The position numbers and the translations under genes are program-made. From Ophiosphaerella korrae (lineage: Eukaryota; Ascomycota; Dothideomycetes; Pleosporales; Phaeosphaeriaceae), in contig JALNQF010000216.1 in assembly GCA_028456385.1 (NCBI GenBank), positions 1 to 64,000 of the forward strand: a stretch of DNA of 64,000 nucleotides, in the 5' to 3' direction. Below are positions 49,505 to 60,693 of the stretch, one piece after another (positions within the stretch are counted from its first letter, which is position 1; every line of letters begins with the position of its first letter). The notes below the pieces were generated by a model that was not told where the DNA came from, ran no database searches, and worked only from the letters and a program-made list of their open reading frames with translations.

Positions 49505-49702
49505 ATGAAATTCCTCACCTTCTTCATTGGCGCCATGATGCTCGCGGCTCCCGCTTTCGCCAAGGACAACAAGAAGAGCAAGTGCCCTGACGGCGAGTGC
49601 TCCAACCCCGGTCAGAAAAAGTGCGGCCACCTGGGTGCTAAGGGCGTCGCCATTACCTGCATTGATGGTTGTTGGACCATCACCAATACGAGTGGTTGCT
49701 AG
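49505..49702 (+). CDS. Small secreted cysteine-rich protein 3 (SSP3)
   Basis: A single exon of 65 residues. A strong signal peptide (MKFLTFFIGAMMLAAPAFA) resembles that of SSP1 (both start MKFLT). The mature part of about 46 residues has six cysteines, C-x4-C-x7-C-x11-C-x3-C-x8-C, with Trp-Thr after the fifth, matching the spacing of the SSP1 core (C-x3-C-W-T-x7-C). The lysine-rich mature N-terminus has no further dibasic site after KK. It lacks both introns and the third-exon tail of SSP1/SSP2, so it is either a shortened retrocopy-like paralogue or the minimal form of the family. Even cysteine number and small size suit a disulphide-rich extracellular peptide. Confidence 0.75.
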   Translation: MKFLTFFIGAMMLAAPAFAKDNKKSKCPDGECSNPGQKKCGHLGAKGVAITCIDGCWTITNTSGC

Positions 49703-51320
49703 ACAGTCTTTGTAAGTTGTGCGCACCGAAGGGCAAGTGTCTGAAAGCTTTCCCTGATGAATTTTAGGCCGGCCTAGCTCTTGCTCGAGGTGGATGCTTG
49801 GTGTAAATAGGAAGGATTCAATGGTTCACTGTCATTAGTAGGTTAGAGGAGGATAGGCATAGGCATAGCTTAGTACAAATCTACTTAGCTACATTTTCAA
49901 ATTGACTTTGAGTGATAGGTGCATTATGTTGTGATGTTTGAAAGAGAGCATGTTGAAAATATCATCTTAAATACTATCGTGTGTCATAACATGACATTTT
50001 TATTTACTCTGCAATCGGATGTGTCGATATATCAAACTTAGCGGGATGAGTTCTTTTGGTGCTCGGACACCCGTAGCTGTAATCCTACGACAAACTGTTA
50101 CAGACTGCTTTCAGCTGATTGATTAGGATTTCGAATGTCGCTAGACTTGACTCCTAGAGAAGGGGTAGGGTCAGCCCCTAGGCCGAAAGAGTCACGTGAA
50201 CATACACGTGACTACACAGCTTTACCGTCCCAACTCTTTCGAATACCTGTATCAGTAACAGGGATTTGAGGGGAAATATTGCGTTGGAACTACAGTTTCA
50301 CATTCAGAAAGAAGGCTCATCGCAATACGAGAAAAGGAATGTTTCTGCGTTTTGAATGTTGGTTTTCTGCCATATGCAGCCCCGCCAAGGTCAGGCGTTT
50401 TCACCAACTCAACTTTGGAGGCTGTTTGGAATCGTGGCTGTGATGCGCAACTTAGTTTGGTTCGACCAATGCATCACGACTTGTAGTTATTGTCAACCTT
50501 AGGGTCGAGTGCTCATGTGCCACAGTGGCCTACAGAGCACCTAGGCGCCTCATTCCTGAAACACTGTGCCTCAGCGAATCAAATCTCTCGCCTCCCCTGT
50601 TCAGAGAGGCATGAATCTTCAGATTAAGACTCCTCTGATCCAGCGAACTGAAACCAGGTCTGTGGAGCTTCCATGCTCACGGTGGACCTGGTCACGCCTC
50701 GCAGCCAAGTGACAGGGACACATCACCGGGCACCAAGTAGGTAGGTCATGTATTTGGTGCATGAAGATCAATAAATGTTCCAGGTCCCAACACGAAGTTA
50801 CGTAGGCCAACTCAAAGGAAGAGTGGCGGGGTGGGTAGCGTCGCGATGGTCGCTGTCCTCCATAGTGGAATGGTTCGCGGGTTCCAGGAGATCTTCTGCG
50901 AAAGGGGGAAGACGCACGGCATCGCCCATGTTCTCGACCAAAAATAACGAAAGCCGGAGCCGAGGTGACAGGGCGAGAGGTGCGCCGGCGTTTAAGCGGC
51001 GCGAGAAGGATCCAATAGGACTGCGAGAACAGAGTTTGGCGGCAAGGGCTTCCGTGCGTCATCCAGCAGCGTGGCTTGCCCTTTTTCGGGCCCAACGGCT
51101 TCTTTTGAGCGCAGATCTCGTGCACCGTCTCTTCAACACGAGTCGCTGTCAGACTGTAAAGACCGTATTCTTTCCTTATTCCTGCGCCGTCGCTATTTGC
51201 TCGTTGTCTTTGCAGTCGCAGAGGGATTCTCGAAGAAATGTACTGAAAGCTGCATCTTGACACAAACACTCGTTGAACATCTACATACCGCGACGGCAGC
51301 GAATCGAACCTATCTCAATC
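49703..51320. other. 1.6-kb gene-free region before the CSC1-type gene
   Basis: It includes the palindromic double E-box listed separately. Overlapping open frames at 50619-51269 on both strands have no recognisable content. The right end is the promoter and 5' UTR of the channel gene. Confidence 0.4.
50190..50213. promoter_or_regulatory. Perfect inverted repeat with two CACGTG E-boxes
   Basis: AGTCACGTG - AACATA - CACGTGACT forms a perfect 9-bp inverted repeat with a six-base spacer; each arm contains CACGTG, the target of bHLH regulators. A second inverted repeat, AGGGG...CCCCT, lies just upstream at 50161-50179. The element is about 1.1 kb upstream of the channel gene and 0.5 kb downstream of SSP3, so its target is unclear. 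Confidence 0.55.
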
Positions 51321-54272
51321 ATGTCCTCAGCTTCATCGAGGATGGTGCTCCCGCGGGACGAGAGCACTGCACAGAAATTTCAGAGGCTCCTTCTCGATAA
51401 CCCCTTGGGCGCAACGGTATGTAACGCGGCTTCCGCTTCCACGGGCACCTCCTAATACTGCTGCAGGTGCAACAAGACTCCGTCTTCATTGCCATAGGCA
51501 CAGCTCTCGCCATCACCATAGCCGTCTTTCTCGTCTTTCTCCTATTACGCCCCTTTAATACTATCGTTTACGCGCCCCGTCTCCGCCATGCAGATGAGAA
51601 ACACCGTCCACCGGAAATAGGCAAGGGCCTGTTCGCTTGGTACCGACCTGTCTTTAAAACAAATGAGGACTTATACGTGCAAATGATTGGTTTGGATGCT
51701 GCCATATTTCTGCGCTTTGCCCGCATGTGCAGGAACATGTTCATAGTTCTGGCTATCGTGGGCTGCGCCATTATAATCCCCATAAATATTACCAGGACGG
51801 TTCAATTCCAGAAGAATGAAAAATTTGGGTCCGCCACAGCCATCGCCCTGATGACCCCCCAAAAATTATTCGGCGAGATCTTTTGGGCATTCGTGGCCGT
51901 CGCCTACCTCTTCAACATCATCATTTGTGGATTTTTGTGGTGGACGTACCGCGCTGTCCATCACCTGCGACGGACCTACCTCGAGAGCCCAGAGTACCAA
52001 AACAGCCTGAATGCTCGAACTCTCATGATCACAGATATCAGGAGAAATTTGCGCAGCGATCAAGGCCTAGTTGAAATTACTGACAGTTTGCGAACAACGC
52101 CTGAAGTGCCTCGTGCTACTGTTGGTCGTAACGTCAAGGATATTCCAGATTTGATTGAGGAGCATGAAGAATTAGTCATACAGCTTGAATCCGTTTTAGC
52201 AAAGTATCTGAAGAACCCCAGCCAACTGCCAGCCACACGACCGCTTTGTACCCCCTCCAGAAAGGATCCTACCCACACGGACAAGAAGCAAAAAATCGAC
52301 GCAATCGACTACCTTACCTCCCGTATTCAGCACCTGGAGGCTCAAATCAAGGAGGCCCGAGAGACAGTAGACAAGAGAGATCCCATGCCATACGGTTTCG
52401 CCAGCTACGAATCAATCGAATCTGCACATAGTGTTGCATATGCAGCACGCAGCAAACACCCTAAGGGAACAACAGTGAAGCTTGCCCCTAAACCCAGAGA
52501 CATCATCTGGAAAAATCTGCTCTTGGACTCCAAGACTCGACGCTGGAGACGCTTCATCAACCGGCTCTGGGTCTCTTTCCTCACTCTCCTGTACTTCATT
52601 CCCAACGCCCTCATTGCCATATTTCTTTCCAAACTCACAAACATTGGCTTAATCTGGCCGGCATTCAGTGTTGAGCTCAACAAGAACCCAAAGTTTTGGG
52701 CCATTGTGCAGGGTATTCTAGCTCCTGCGCTTACCTCGCTCTTTTACTACTTTCTGCCCATCATCTTTCGGCGCCTGGCTATCAAAGCAGGCGATGTTAG
52801 TAAGACTTCGCGCGAACGACACGTCACAGCCCAACTTTACAACTTCTTTGTTTTCAACAATCTCTTCGTCTTTTCCCTGTTCAGTGCGTTATTCGGCATC
52901 ATCGCTGGGATTATCAAATTTGCCAAGGACGAACATTTGCCCTTCATGCAAATCATCCACGATATTGAGTTTCTCAACAAGATGATGATAACGCTATGCG
53001 ACGTTTCGCCATTCTGGGTGACTTGGCTGGTGCAGAGGAACCTTGGTGCAGCCATCGACTTGTCACAAGTTGTCAACCTCGCGTGGGGCTCTTTCTCGCG
53101 CAAGTTTCTTAATCCGACGCCACGAGAGCTCATCAAACGTACTGCACCTCCGCCATTCGACTACGCCAGCTATTACAACTATTTCCTGTTCTACTCGACG
53201 GTGGCACTATGCTTCGCGCCCCTTCAACCCATTACCTTGGTCGTTGTAGCGTTCTACTTCTCAATTGACTCCTGGATGAAGAAGTACCTCCTCATGTATG
53301 TTTTTTGCACCAAGAACGAGTCTGGTGGTCTCTATTGGCGTACACTTTTCAACCGTATGCTTGTCGGAGTGATGCTGTCGAATTGTATTGTTGCCCTTCT
53401 GTGTGCCGCTCGTGGGTTTGGTTCGCGATGGACCATGCTGGGTGCTCTCGCACCACTCCCACTAGGACTTCTAGCCTTCAAGTTCTATTGCAAAAACGCT
53501 TTCGATGATTCGATGAAGTACTACACCAAGGGAGATATGACCAAGGGCGGTGAGGCGCCTGCCCCAATTGATAAGGAGGCACGAAGGCGAGACCGTGTCG
53601 CTGTTCGTTTTGGGTACGTCACTATCGCTTTATATTTTACTCCATTACTGACCTGCAAACAGTCACCCTGCACTCTACCAGAAACTGACTGTACCCATGG
53701 TACACGAGAAGAGCAAGCACCTCCTTGCCGAGGTCTATCGTGGCCGTCTGGATGGTGACCTTGGTGACACAGCAGCCTTCAGTGATGTCTACACCATGAA
53801 GCGCATGAGCAAAGAACATCCAGGAAAGGCAGCGGCACCCAATGGACCCTTTGAATTCGTCTCGGAGAATAACATGGATTTTGAAAACTATAAGAATCGT
53901 CCGGAATTCAACGAAGAGCATGGAGGCGAGGGCTCTGTTTATGGTGCCAGCATCAGTCGTCCGGACACACCTGGGTCAGCGTTTGGCGACAGTCAGAGGG
54001 GTAGGAGTGTATCGAGAGATTCCGTGCGAACTTTGAATGACGATGGAGGAATGACCTATCCAACTGGCTATCATCAAACACCAAGCAACCTCAGAGAGTA
54101 TAGCCCTAGCCCAGGTCCCCACCAGAGAATTGAGGACCATTCGAGTCCGTATGAGATTCCCGCCCAGACAAATCTGCTTTCTAGTGCAGCACCCATGGGA
54201 AGACAACCGCCTGGGCAATACACGCCGTATAGCCCGAACAGAGACGGTCAACAAGACTACTTCCACAGATGA
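51321..54272 (+). CDS. CSC1/OSCA-type stress-gated cation channel
   Basis: There are three exons: 51321-51416, 51467-53613 and 53663-54272, giving 950 residues; introns are 50 and 49 nt (phases 0 and 2). The N-terminus is short and precedes the first helix (FIAIGTALAITIAVFLVFLLLR). Late-exocytosis/N-terminal RSN1_TM segments with W-Y-R-P-V-F and LRFARMCRNMFIVLA follow, then the cytosolic PHM7 domain (about 190-370) with RTLMITDIRRN and PAPR-like KPRDIIWKNL. The 7TM region (about 380-690) includes LYNFFVFNNLFVFSLFSALF and FYYFLPIIFRRLA. The C-terminal 200 residues are polar and disordered. Family members are osmotically gated, calcium-permeable channels at the plasma membrane or ER. Fungi have several paralogues; which one this is cannot be settled. 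Confidence 0.9.
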
Positions 54273-54976
54273 TTTACAGCAAATCTAGACAGAGTACATA
54301 GATACGATTTTCTTATGTTTTCTTATGTTTACTTATGCGTGCACTAAGAGCATTGCGCATTTTAGATGGCGTTTGTGTGGGTGGGTGGTTTAATGGCCAC
54401 GAGGCTGAGAAGGATGTTGATACCAGATTCCGAATTTAGCGGCTGCATGAGTTGAAATCTTCAAATCGTAATTATCTTACACTGGCGGAGTTGGCAACAA
54501 TGTCTCGTGGATCATCGTTTCTTGAATGGTGAACCGTGGGCATAGCAGATGGTAGACCGTCTCGTAGGGAATCCTAGTCTTGCAGCTCTGATGACACGTC
54601 CTCTGACCGCTAATAAGAATTGTAGTTTTGCAATAGCAAGGCGAGCGTGGGTGGCGGTGCTTGGGCGCTTACTGTGTAGGTACCTTGGTTATGCAGGCGT
54701 CTGCAGCTAGGCAAATGCTTGGCCTAGCAAGAATTGGAGTTTTGTCCTTTATCCAATCACGTCTCCGCAGAGCAAGCTGACTCCTTGTGCGTGTCCTGGC
54801 ATATATATATATCTATTCTTCATTACCGCTACGATCAGTCCATCTTTTTTCAACCTCTTGTTCCCTAGCTCTCCCATAGTATTTGCCATCTCGTTTCTTT
54901 GAGCACAAACACATTATTGTGAGATATCAAAACATACTACAGCCTTGTAGCCCAATACTTGTTACAAGGCTCTAAT
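54273..54976. other. Intergenic, promoter of the Clr5-TPR gene
   Basis: An (AT)n tract lies at 54801-54812, about 165 bp before the next ATG, and may serve as TATA region. Nothing else is recognised. Confidence 0.4.
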
Positions 54977-56962
54977 ATGAACACCTTCCCGGTTGACGAG
55001 CCTGGCCTGTGGCAAATGGAATACACGTACAATGCGGAAAACAACAGCGTCGACGATCAAATTTCCAACATTTACGGCATGCAACCCATGGAATTTGACT
55101 TGCAAGTTCCGATACAAGTCGAAGATCAGTCGATGGTGAGTGGTCCTAGCCGTATACCACAACCATTCAGCAATTCTCCAGCAAACAATCATACATACCA
55201 AAGGATGGATCTTGTAGCCAACATGCCTGTCACTATGTCAGGCTTGTCCATGGGCCCACCAAGTCAGCCACCGAAAAGAAAGAAGGCACCCACGTTACGC
55301 CCTGAAGAATGGGAGCCATATAAAGCTCTAATTATCAATTACACATCACAAAAGATCTCTCGCTTGAACAAGTGAAGGCCACAATGGAAAAACAATACAA
55401 CTTCAAGGCTGGGTATGCGAGATACTTTATCTTATATCAGACCAAACACGAGGTGTGCTAACACACCATGCTTCAGAATTCGTCAGTATCGGTTGCGCAT
55501 TAGCCAGTGGGGACTAGGCAAAAATATCAAACCGCGAGAGATGAAAGCGATCGTTAGGAAGTGTCAAAAGAGAAAACTTGTTGAAGTGAACAAAGGTGAA
55601 CTTGTCTTCGATGTCAGGGGCAATACAGTAAATCCACAAAAAGATTGACCGATGAATGAAGAGGCAGAAAGTACCCGAGAGTCAATTGTTTGCAAACAGC
55701 CCTGCAGCATGTGAGTTTTTATGCGTATTTCATGGCCTATGCTTACGAATCATAGCCACCCCATCGGCCGTAGGCTGTCGAACAATTTCCGAGTGTGGTA
55801 CTCCATTTCCCAGGCCTCTTTCTCCACGAACAACCCCAGTTCTGTCTCCCAGAGGGACCGAATCTGTCATCGAAAGTCCGCAGGTATCACCCCCTGCGTT
55901 CTCAATAAGTAGCATCGTACGGGCTCAGGACAATACGTTCGCTGGCCAAAGCCCAGCCCCCATCTACCAATCTCTCCCGAAAATTATTTCAGCCCCTCTA
56001 TCTACCTCAAACGCCGCTCAAACTCAATCGAATCATGCTGCAGATTCAAAGCAATACAGGTATAGACAGGACGATGAAACACGTATTCGACAAGAACTAT
56101 CAATTGCAGAGGACCTGTATGACAAGAATAGCCCGAGGGTTCTGGATATACTGCGCAACCTATCACTGGTACTGAAGGATCAAGGACGATACAAGTCAAC
56201 CGAGGACGTGGCTTGTAGAGTGATAGAAAGCTGACGATCTCTAGGCGGAGATCAAAACTATTACACACTAGAAGCACTGAATGTTCTTGCAATAATTCTA
56301 GCCTCTCAAGGGCGTTACAAAGAATCCAAGAGATTGTATCAGCGAATCATTGACACTCCGAGTGTTATTCTAGGGCCGGAAGACTCATTGAGACTGAGCA
56401 GTATGCACAACCTTGCGTGTAGATACGTAGATCAAGGCGAGTGGAGCAGAGCTGAGGAGTTATTGTTGTAAGCGATAGAGACGAAAAAAAGGGGTTTCAC
56501 CCGGTGCCATTGATAGTATCATGACAAGTCAAGGCTACCTAGCGATAATATATCGGAATCAAGGGAGAGTAGAAGAGGCTGGAGTGTTGTGTCTGCAAGT
56601 ATTGGATAAAAGACAAGAACTATATGGTGGAGAGAATGGCAATACCCTGACGAGTATGAATAGGCTTGCAAGGGTGTATGATAAACAAGAGAAATGGGTA
56701 AAGGCAGAAGAGATGTGTATGCACGCTCTGGGGGGCGCGGAAGAGAATTCTTGGAGAAGAACATCCTGACACACTGGATAGTTTAGCGACCCTTGCGGCT
56801 ATAAGATATGGCCAAGGTCGCTACGACAATGCCATACGGATGCTAGATAAATGCGTTCGGTTGCAAAAACAGGTCCTTGGATGCAGTCATCCCCAGACAG
56901 TAAAAGACTCCGATAGATTGACACAATGGCAATTAAGGCATGGCCATGGTGGCAATGAGTAA
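54977..56962 (+). pseudogene. Decayed Clr5-domain / TPR gene
   Basis: The start ATG (54977) opens a polar region, then a Clr5 domain starting at LRPEEWEPYKALI (about residue 113). One frameshift near 55340 breaks the domain; the other frame continues with LSLEQVKATMEKQYNFKA and, after a 64-nt intron (55413-55476), IRQYRLRISQWGLGKNIK. Another shift and a TGA follow near 55640-55655. A second intron (55712-55757) keeps phase. After a Ser/Pro linker come TPR-like units (TRIRQELSIAEDLY, LAIILASQGRYKESKRLYQRII, LACRYVDQGEWSRAEELL, LAIIYRNQGRVEEAG, LAAIRYGQGRYDNAIRML), broken by stops near 56232 and 56470 and by shifts near 56500 and 56745. Clr5-TPR proteins are an expanded fungal family, related in domain name to the cellulase regulator CLR-5. 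It is almost surely non-functional. Confidence 0.75.
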
Positions 56963-57609
56963 GGAATCTCTATCACGCGGTTTTCACCCACAAGAAGATC
57001 TGTTTTGTAAGACTACAAACTGGCTACAGCGTGTATGGACCATTTTACGCCCAATCTTTTACGTTGGTTGATTATTGCTATCCTTTTTGGGTTGCCTGGC
57101 GTAATGGTGTGGCGCTGCGTTCTTATTCTGTTTCCATAATTGAAAGAACTGCTTTTCTCTAACAGAGTTTAGCTGTGGTAGAGGACGGGAGAGTCAACCA
57201 TTTTGCAGTTTTTCAGACGGGGCCTTTGAGACTGATAGACCGAATATACCACTGAGCACCCTTCCAAGGCACTTTCGATTCCATTTCGCATCAGGGAAAT
57301 GCCTCCACACTCTGTTGCCGTGCATGAGGGTATTAATGCAATCCTGCAGGGCGTATGCTATGAGGAACTACTACGGCGCACGGGCACTCTGCCCTTGCCA
57401 ACCCATGGAACACTAGAGCGCTTCCAACCCTATTCTGTGGTTCAAAACCCAGGTAGAAGTGTATATGCGTTAAAAGAGGACAACATGCAGTTGAAGACCA
57501 ACTTGGGAAAAGTGTTCAGAAGGGCTCTGTAAAAGAAAAACTCGCCAACTGGATAATAATATAACCACAGGTTATGATCTCTGCTGTATTCCAATTCCCC
57601 CACATATCT
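56963..57609. other. Intergenic, no convincing gene
   Basis: A 77-codon frame (57299-57532) opens with ATG but has no recognisable domain, signal peptide or intron signals. It may be further debris of the neighbouring pseudogene. Confidence 0.35.
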
Positions 57610-58881
57610 CTACACTGCAGTAACCACAATATCTACCACGCTTTTACATTCTTTTCTAACTTCAACCCACCCGCCAACTTCAACCCTTACAATCTTCCCA
57701 TCCACACACACCCTTCTCCACCTTCCATCGTCCTCGGCAAACTCAATTCTGAGCCCATCAATAGCTTCATACGTGACCTTCTCATCCTCAACATGTTTCC
57801 CACCCTGATACGCCAACCCCATAATCCGCATCGCCTCATCCCCACCCACCGGCCCAAAATACACCAAATGTAAACTCCCATCCAACGGCTTGGACTCCGG
57901 CGAAATACAAAACGGTGCCTCTAGCCGCGACACCAGCGTCGCAAGCACATACAAATGGGACTCGGCCGGCACCGTAGTCCACGCGCCGCTCTTCAAGGTC
58001 GATACCGTGGCCCGGTACGCATGGGGAAGTGAGCCGTCAGAGGGGTAGAGGGCTTCTTGCGCAGCCATTTTGAAGCGGTCGATGCCGTGTTTGCGATACT
58101 CAGATGTATCGCTGTCAGCAACGAGGGAGGCGTGCATGCCCCAGCTACATACTACGGCACCGTACAGGACGCCGTTTCCAGCGTCGTTGGCGGGCAAGCG
58201 TTCTTCGCGACGGCCTTCATCGACAAGAAGGCGTGCGCCTGGGGAAAAGGTGGCGGTGAAGATGGGGAGGGGCTTTGAGGTGGTGGATCTGAGGGCTGAG
58301 AGGCCCCATGTGTTTTGGGAGGGTGCGGTTGTGGAGGAGTGGTAGAGTGCATTTGCAGTGCCGAGGGGGAGGAGGATGACTTGTGGTGCAATGTAAATGT
58401 ATGATGGACTGGATGGGGCAGCTAGGAGGCCATTGACGAGGTCGACGATTCCGCCGTCTCCGGAGGCGAGGATGATGAGTAGTGGGGTGCCCTGGTTTGC
58501 TTTTGGGAAGAAAATATCTCGGGCGAGTTCTAGGATTGTAGATTCGGACTGTGTAATGTGTTTCTGGAAGTTATCGAGGCCGAGAGTCGTCAGGATTTTT
58601 GCAACTACGTTTTCGAAGAATGCGTCTGCTTTTTGATGGCCGGAGCCTGTGGAGAGGATTATGTGTGTTTCTCGGTTTTGGACTTCTGGTGACGGTGCTG
58701 CTTGTTGGAGAGGCTGCTTGGTAATATTGATGAGGTGCGGTGGGAGAGCTGGATTATCGTCTTCTTGAAGGTCTGCAATGACCTGGAATGATCCATCCAG
58801 AGCTGTGAGGCTTATCCTAAAGTCTTTCTGTGCCTTGGGCTCGTCCTTGCTCTTATCTATCTTGGCTTCTGGGTCTGCCAT
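57610..58881 (-). CDS. Diacylglycerol/sphingoid-base kinase-like protein
   Basis: A single exon of 423 residues from ATG 58881; the frame extends 18 codons upstream but starts there with GTG. The catalytic-domain pattern is THIILSTGSGHQKADAFF (first strand and loop), then a helix with ILTTLGLDNFQKHITQ, LLIILASGDGGIVDLVNGLL (the nucleotide-binding G-G-D-G-T motif, here S-G-D-G-G), and ILLPLGTANALYHS corresponding to P-x-G-T-x-N. The C-terminal half has the beta-sandwich typical of YegS/DAGK/LCB kinases. These enzymes phosphorylate diacylglycerol or long-chain bases. The first Gly of GGDG is Ser and the Thr is Gly, so activity could be altered. No membrane segment is seen. Confidence 0.8.
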   Translation of the reverse strand: MADPEAKIDKSKDEPKAQKDFRISLTALDGSFQVIADLQEDDNPALPPHLINITKQPLQQAAPSPEVQNRETHIILSTGSGHQKADAFFENVVAKILTTLGLDNFQKHITQSESTILELARDIFFPKANQGTPLLIILASGDGGIVDLVNGLLAAPSSPSYIYIAPQVILLPLGTANALYHSSTTAPSQNTWGLSALRSTTSKPLPIFTATFSPGARLLVDEGRREERLPANDAGNGVLYGAVVCSWGMHASLVADSDTSEYRKHGIDRFKMAAQEALYPSDGSLPHAYRATVSTLKSGAWTTVPAESHLYVLATLVSRLEAPFCISPESKPLDGSLHLVYFGPVGGDEAMRIMGLAYQGGKHVEDEKVTYEAIDGLRIEFAEDDGRWRRVCVDGKIVRVEVGGWVEVRKECKSVVDIVVTAV

Positions 58882-59508
58882 GATATCTGCCGCTCTTATG
58901 GATTGAATATTGTTCAATGGAAAACTTGCTTTCACATGTAGTTATAGAATCGTGGATAAGCACATGGTAGGCCCGCCATTGTCTTCCATGTCGTCCCAAA
59001 GCGGGCGCCGCTTGCCCTCTTTCAGCGCAGATGACGCTAATCCCGATATGTCATGACGTGGAATCGGTGGTGAGACTGCCTGAGCACAGTGAAGCCACCA
59101 CAAGAGCCAGTAAGCACGGCCAAATTACTCAAGTTGACCGCCTTTCTTGTCGAAACTTGCTGCACCGATTTTCCCAGCTGACTATTGACGGGCAGCGTTG
59201 TAAGCAAGGCTATTAGCAGGCCGGGTTACGTCATCCGCCGCTCTGGGCAGCCGTCGTTCTTGAACTTCAGTTCAGCTCGAGCTCAGCTTTGCCATCTTCG
59301 TTCTTGTAATTGCAGCACAGGCCAACACGGCATTATTCAACAGCCCAGCGCCGCCGTCGCGTCTTCTTTATTGCCCCATTGTCCTCTGCGCTGCAAGAGA
59401 CGTCACCCCGACCCCATCCAGGCAATCGCGCCAACATCCGCAGCCCCAGGCATCTGCATGCGACTCTAGCCCCTCACCCTCACCCTCACCCTCCCACAAT
59501 CCCTCACC
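58882..59508. promoter_or_regulatory. Divergent promoter region
   Basis: About 630 bp lie between divergent start codons. A CTCACC repeat (ACCCTCACCCTCACCCTCCC) lies at about 59475-59498, just upstream of the ATG at 59509. No gene is seen. Confidence 0.4.
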
Positions 59509-60234
59509 ATGAACGGTTGGGCTGTCTTTTTTATAATCTTGCTCTTCCTCATCCCCGCCGCCTACTTTGGCTGGTATTTCTACGCGCGATGGAACGCCGG
59601 GCGCAATGGCCTGCCTCCCCCGTCTATGAACCCTATTGCCGCATTTAGAAACCGGTCGTCAGAAGGCGCATCCAACTACCCGGGCCCCGCGCCCACAGGC
59701 ATCAAAGGCTTCATCGACACCCAAGTGCGCAAGTTCAAGAACAGGAACAATCGCACCGCTGCCGGCGCATACGAGGAGCCAGCGTATGGCGGCCAAGCAA
59801 GAGGCCGCGGCGCAGGAAGTCGGCTCGACCCGGACGAGGCCTGGAGCGCAAGAGTCGGAGACGAGGCCTACTACGAGGAGCAAGAGCTAGGCCTCCACGA
59901 GCCTTCCAGCACGCGCGCCAATCCTTATTCCAGCACCGCCTACGCTGGCGCTGCCGAGCCTGAGCGTGGACGCAGCCGCACCCGTGAATCCTACGACGAG
60001 CGCAATGACGGCAGAAGCGCTCAGGCAAATCCATTCGGTGACGAGAACGCCGCCAGTCTACGGGGCGTCAGCCCCAGGCCATTGGGACCTGCAGATGATA
60101 CAAGCTATCACGGTGGAGCGACGGTGCAGATGCCCACAGGCCCCAAGCCAGGCAAGGCCGCTAGCATGCATAGTCTGGCCGGAGATAGCCCAACAGATGG
60201 CAGGAGGAGTATCTTCAAAGAGGATATACGGTGA
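59509..60234 (+). CDS. Single-span membrane protein with disordered tail
   Basis: A single exon of 241 residues. The first 30 residues are one hydrophobic helix (AVFFIILLFLIPAAYFGWYF) with no obvious cleavage site, followed by YARWNAGRNGLPPPSM. The remainder is disordered, rich in Arg, Gly, Ser, Pro and Glu, and ends in DGRRSIFKEDIR. The same layout, a helix then a G-L-P-P-P motif and a SIF(K/R)ED-like end, is found in a fungal family often labelled acid-phosphatase-like; that label has no visible catalytic basis here. Probably a type I or III single-pass protein. Function unknown. Confidence 0.75.
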   Translation: MNGWAVFFIILLFLIPAAYFGWYFYARWNAGRNGLPPPSMNPIAAFRNRSSEGASNYPGPAPTGIKGFIDTQVRKFKNRNNRTAAGAYEEPAYGGQARGRGAGSRLDPDEAWSARVGDEAYYEEQELGLHEPSSTRANPYSSTAYAGAAEPERGRSRTRESYDERNDGRSAQANPFGDENAASLRGVSPRPLGPADDTSYHGGATVQMPTGPKPGKAASMHSLAGDSPTDGRRSIFKEDIR

Positions 60235-60693
60235 GATTGGAGCATGGAAGCGAGTTGAGCGGGGCAGGCGTCACGGTCTTCTTTCAGCTTTAAATACGGT
60301 TCAATTAATTCTGGGTATGGTGTCTGGAATATTTGACTTGACCTCTTCCCAACCTTCTGTCATCATCGTAAGCGAAAACGAAACTGACTTTAGTTCTGTT
60401 TCCTTGACCTCAACGCGTGAGACATTATATCTGGTGGGAAAGGGCCACTGCGCTTGACAGAGTTGCGAGCAAAAAAACAAGTTCGGGCTATATTTATCTA
60501 ACAGAAACCCAAATCCGCCCGAAAGATTATAACTAACCACTACCCGTACATGTTCATGACCTTCAGCCCCACCAGCCAGTTCCTAATCCACGGCCATCTG
60601 CCTGACATATACCTTCCGCTATCAGCCACGGTCCTCCAACACCTCGCCATTTCCTCGCTCAACAACCGCCGAGGGTTGCATCATAATCGCTGA
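60235..60693. other. Convergent intergenic gap
   Basis: The gap lies between the 3' ends of two genes. Nothing is recognised. Confidence 0.35.

Noticed and set aside
50619..51269. 216-codon frame on the minus strand opposite the channel promoter
   Set aside because: Basic, low-complexity translation with an equally long frame on the plus strand; no domain or splice support.
51290..51312. tRNA B-box-like GGTTCGATTC on the minus strand
   Set aside because: The flanks do not form a T-stem and no A-box or acceptor stem is found at the right distance.
57299..57532. 77-codon frame between the Clr5-TPR relic and the lipid-kinase gene
   Set aside because: It has an ATG but no domain, signal or splice evidence; could be debris.
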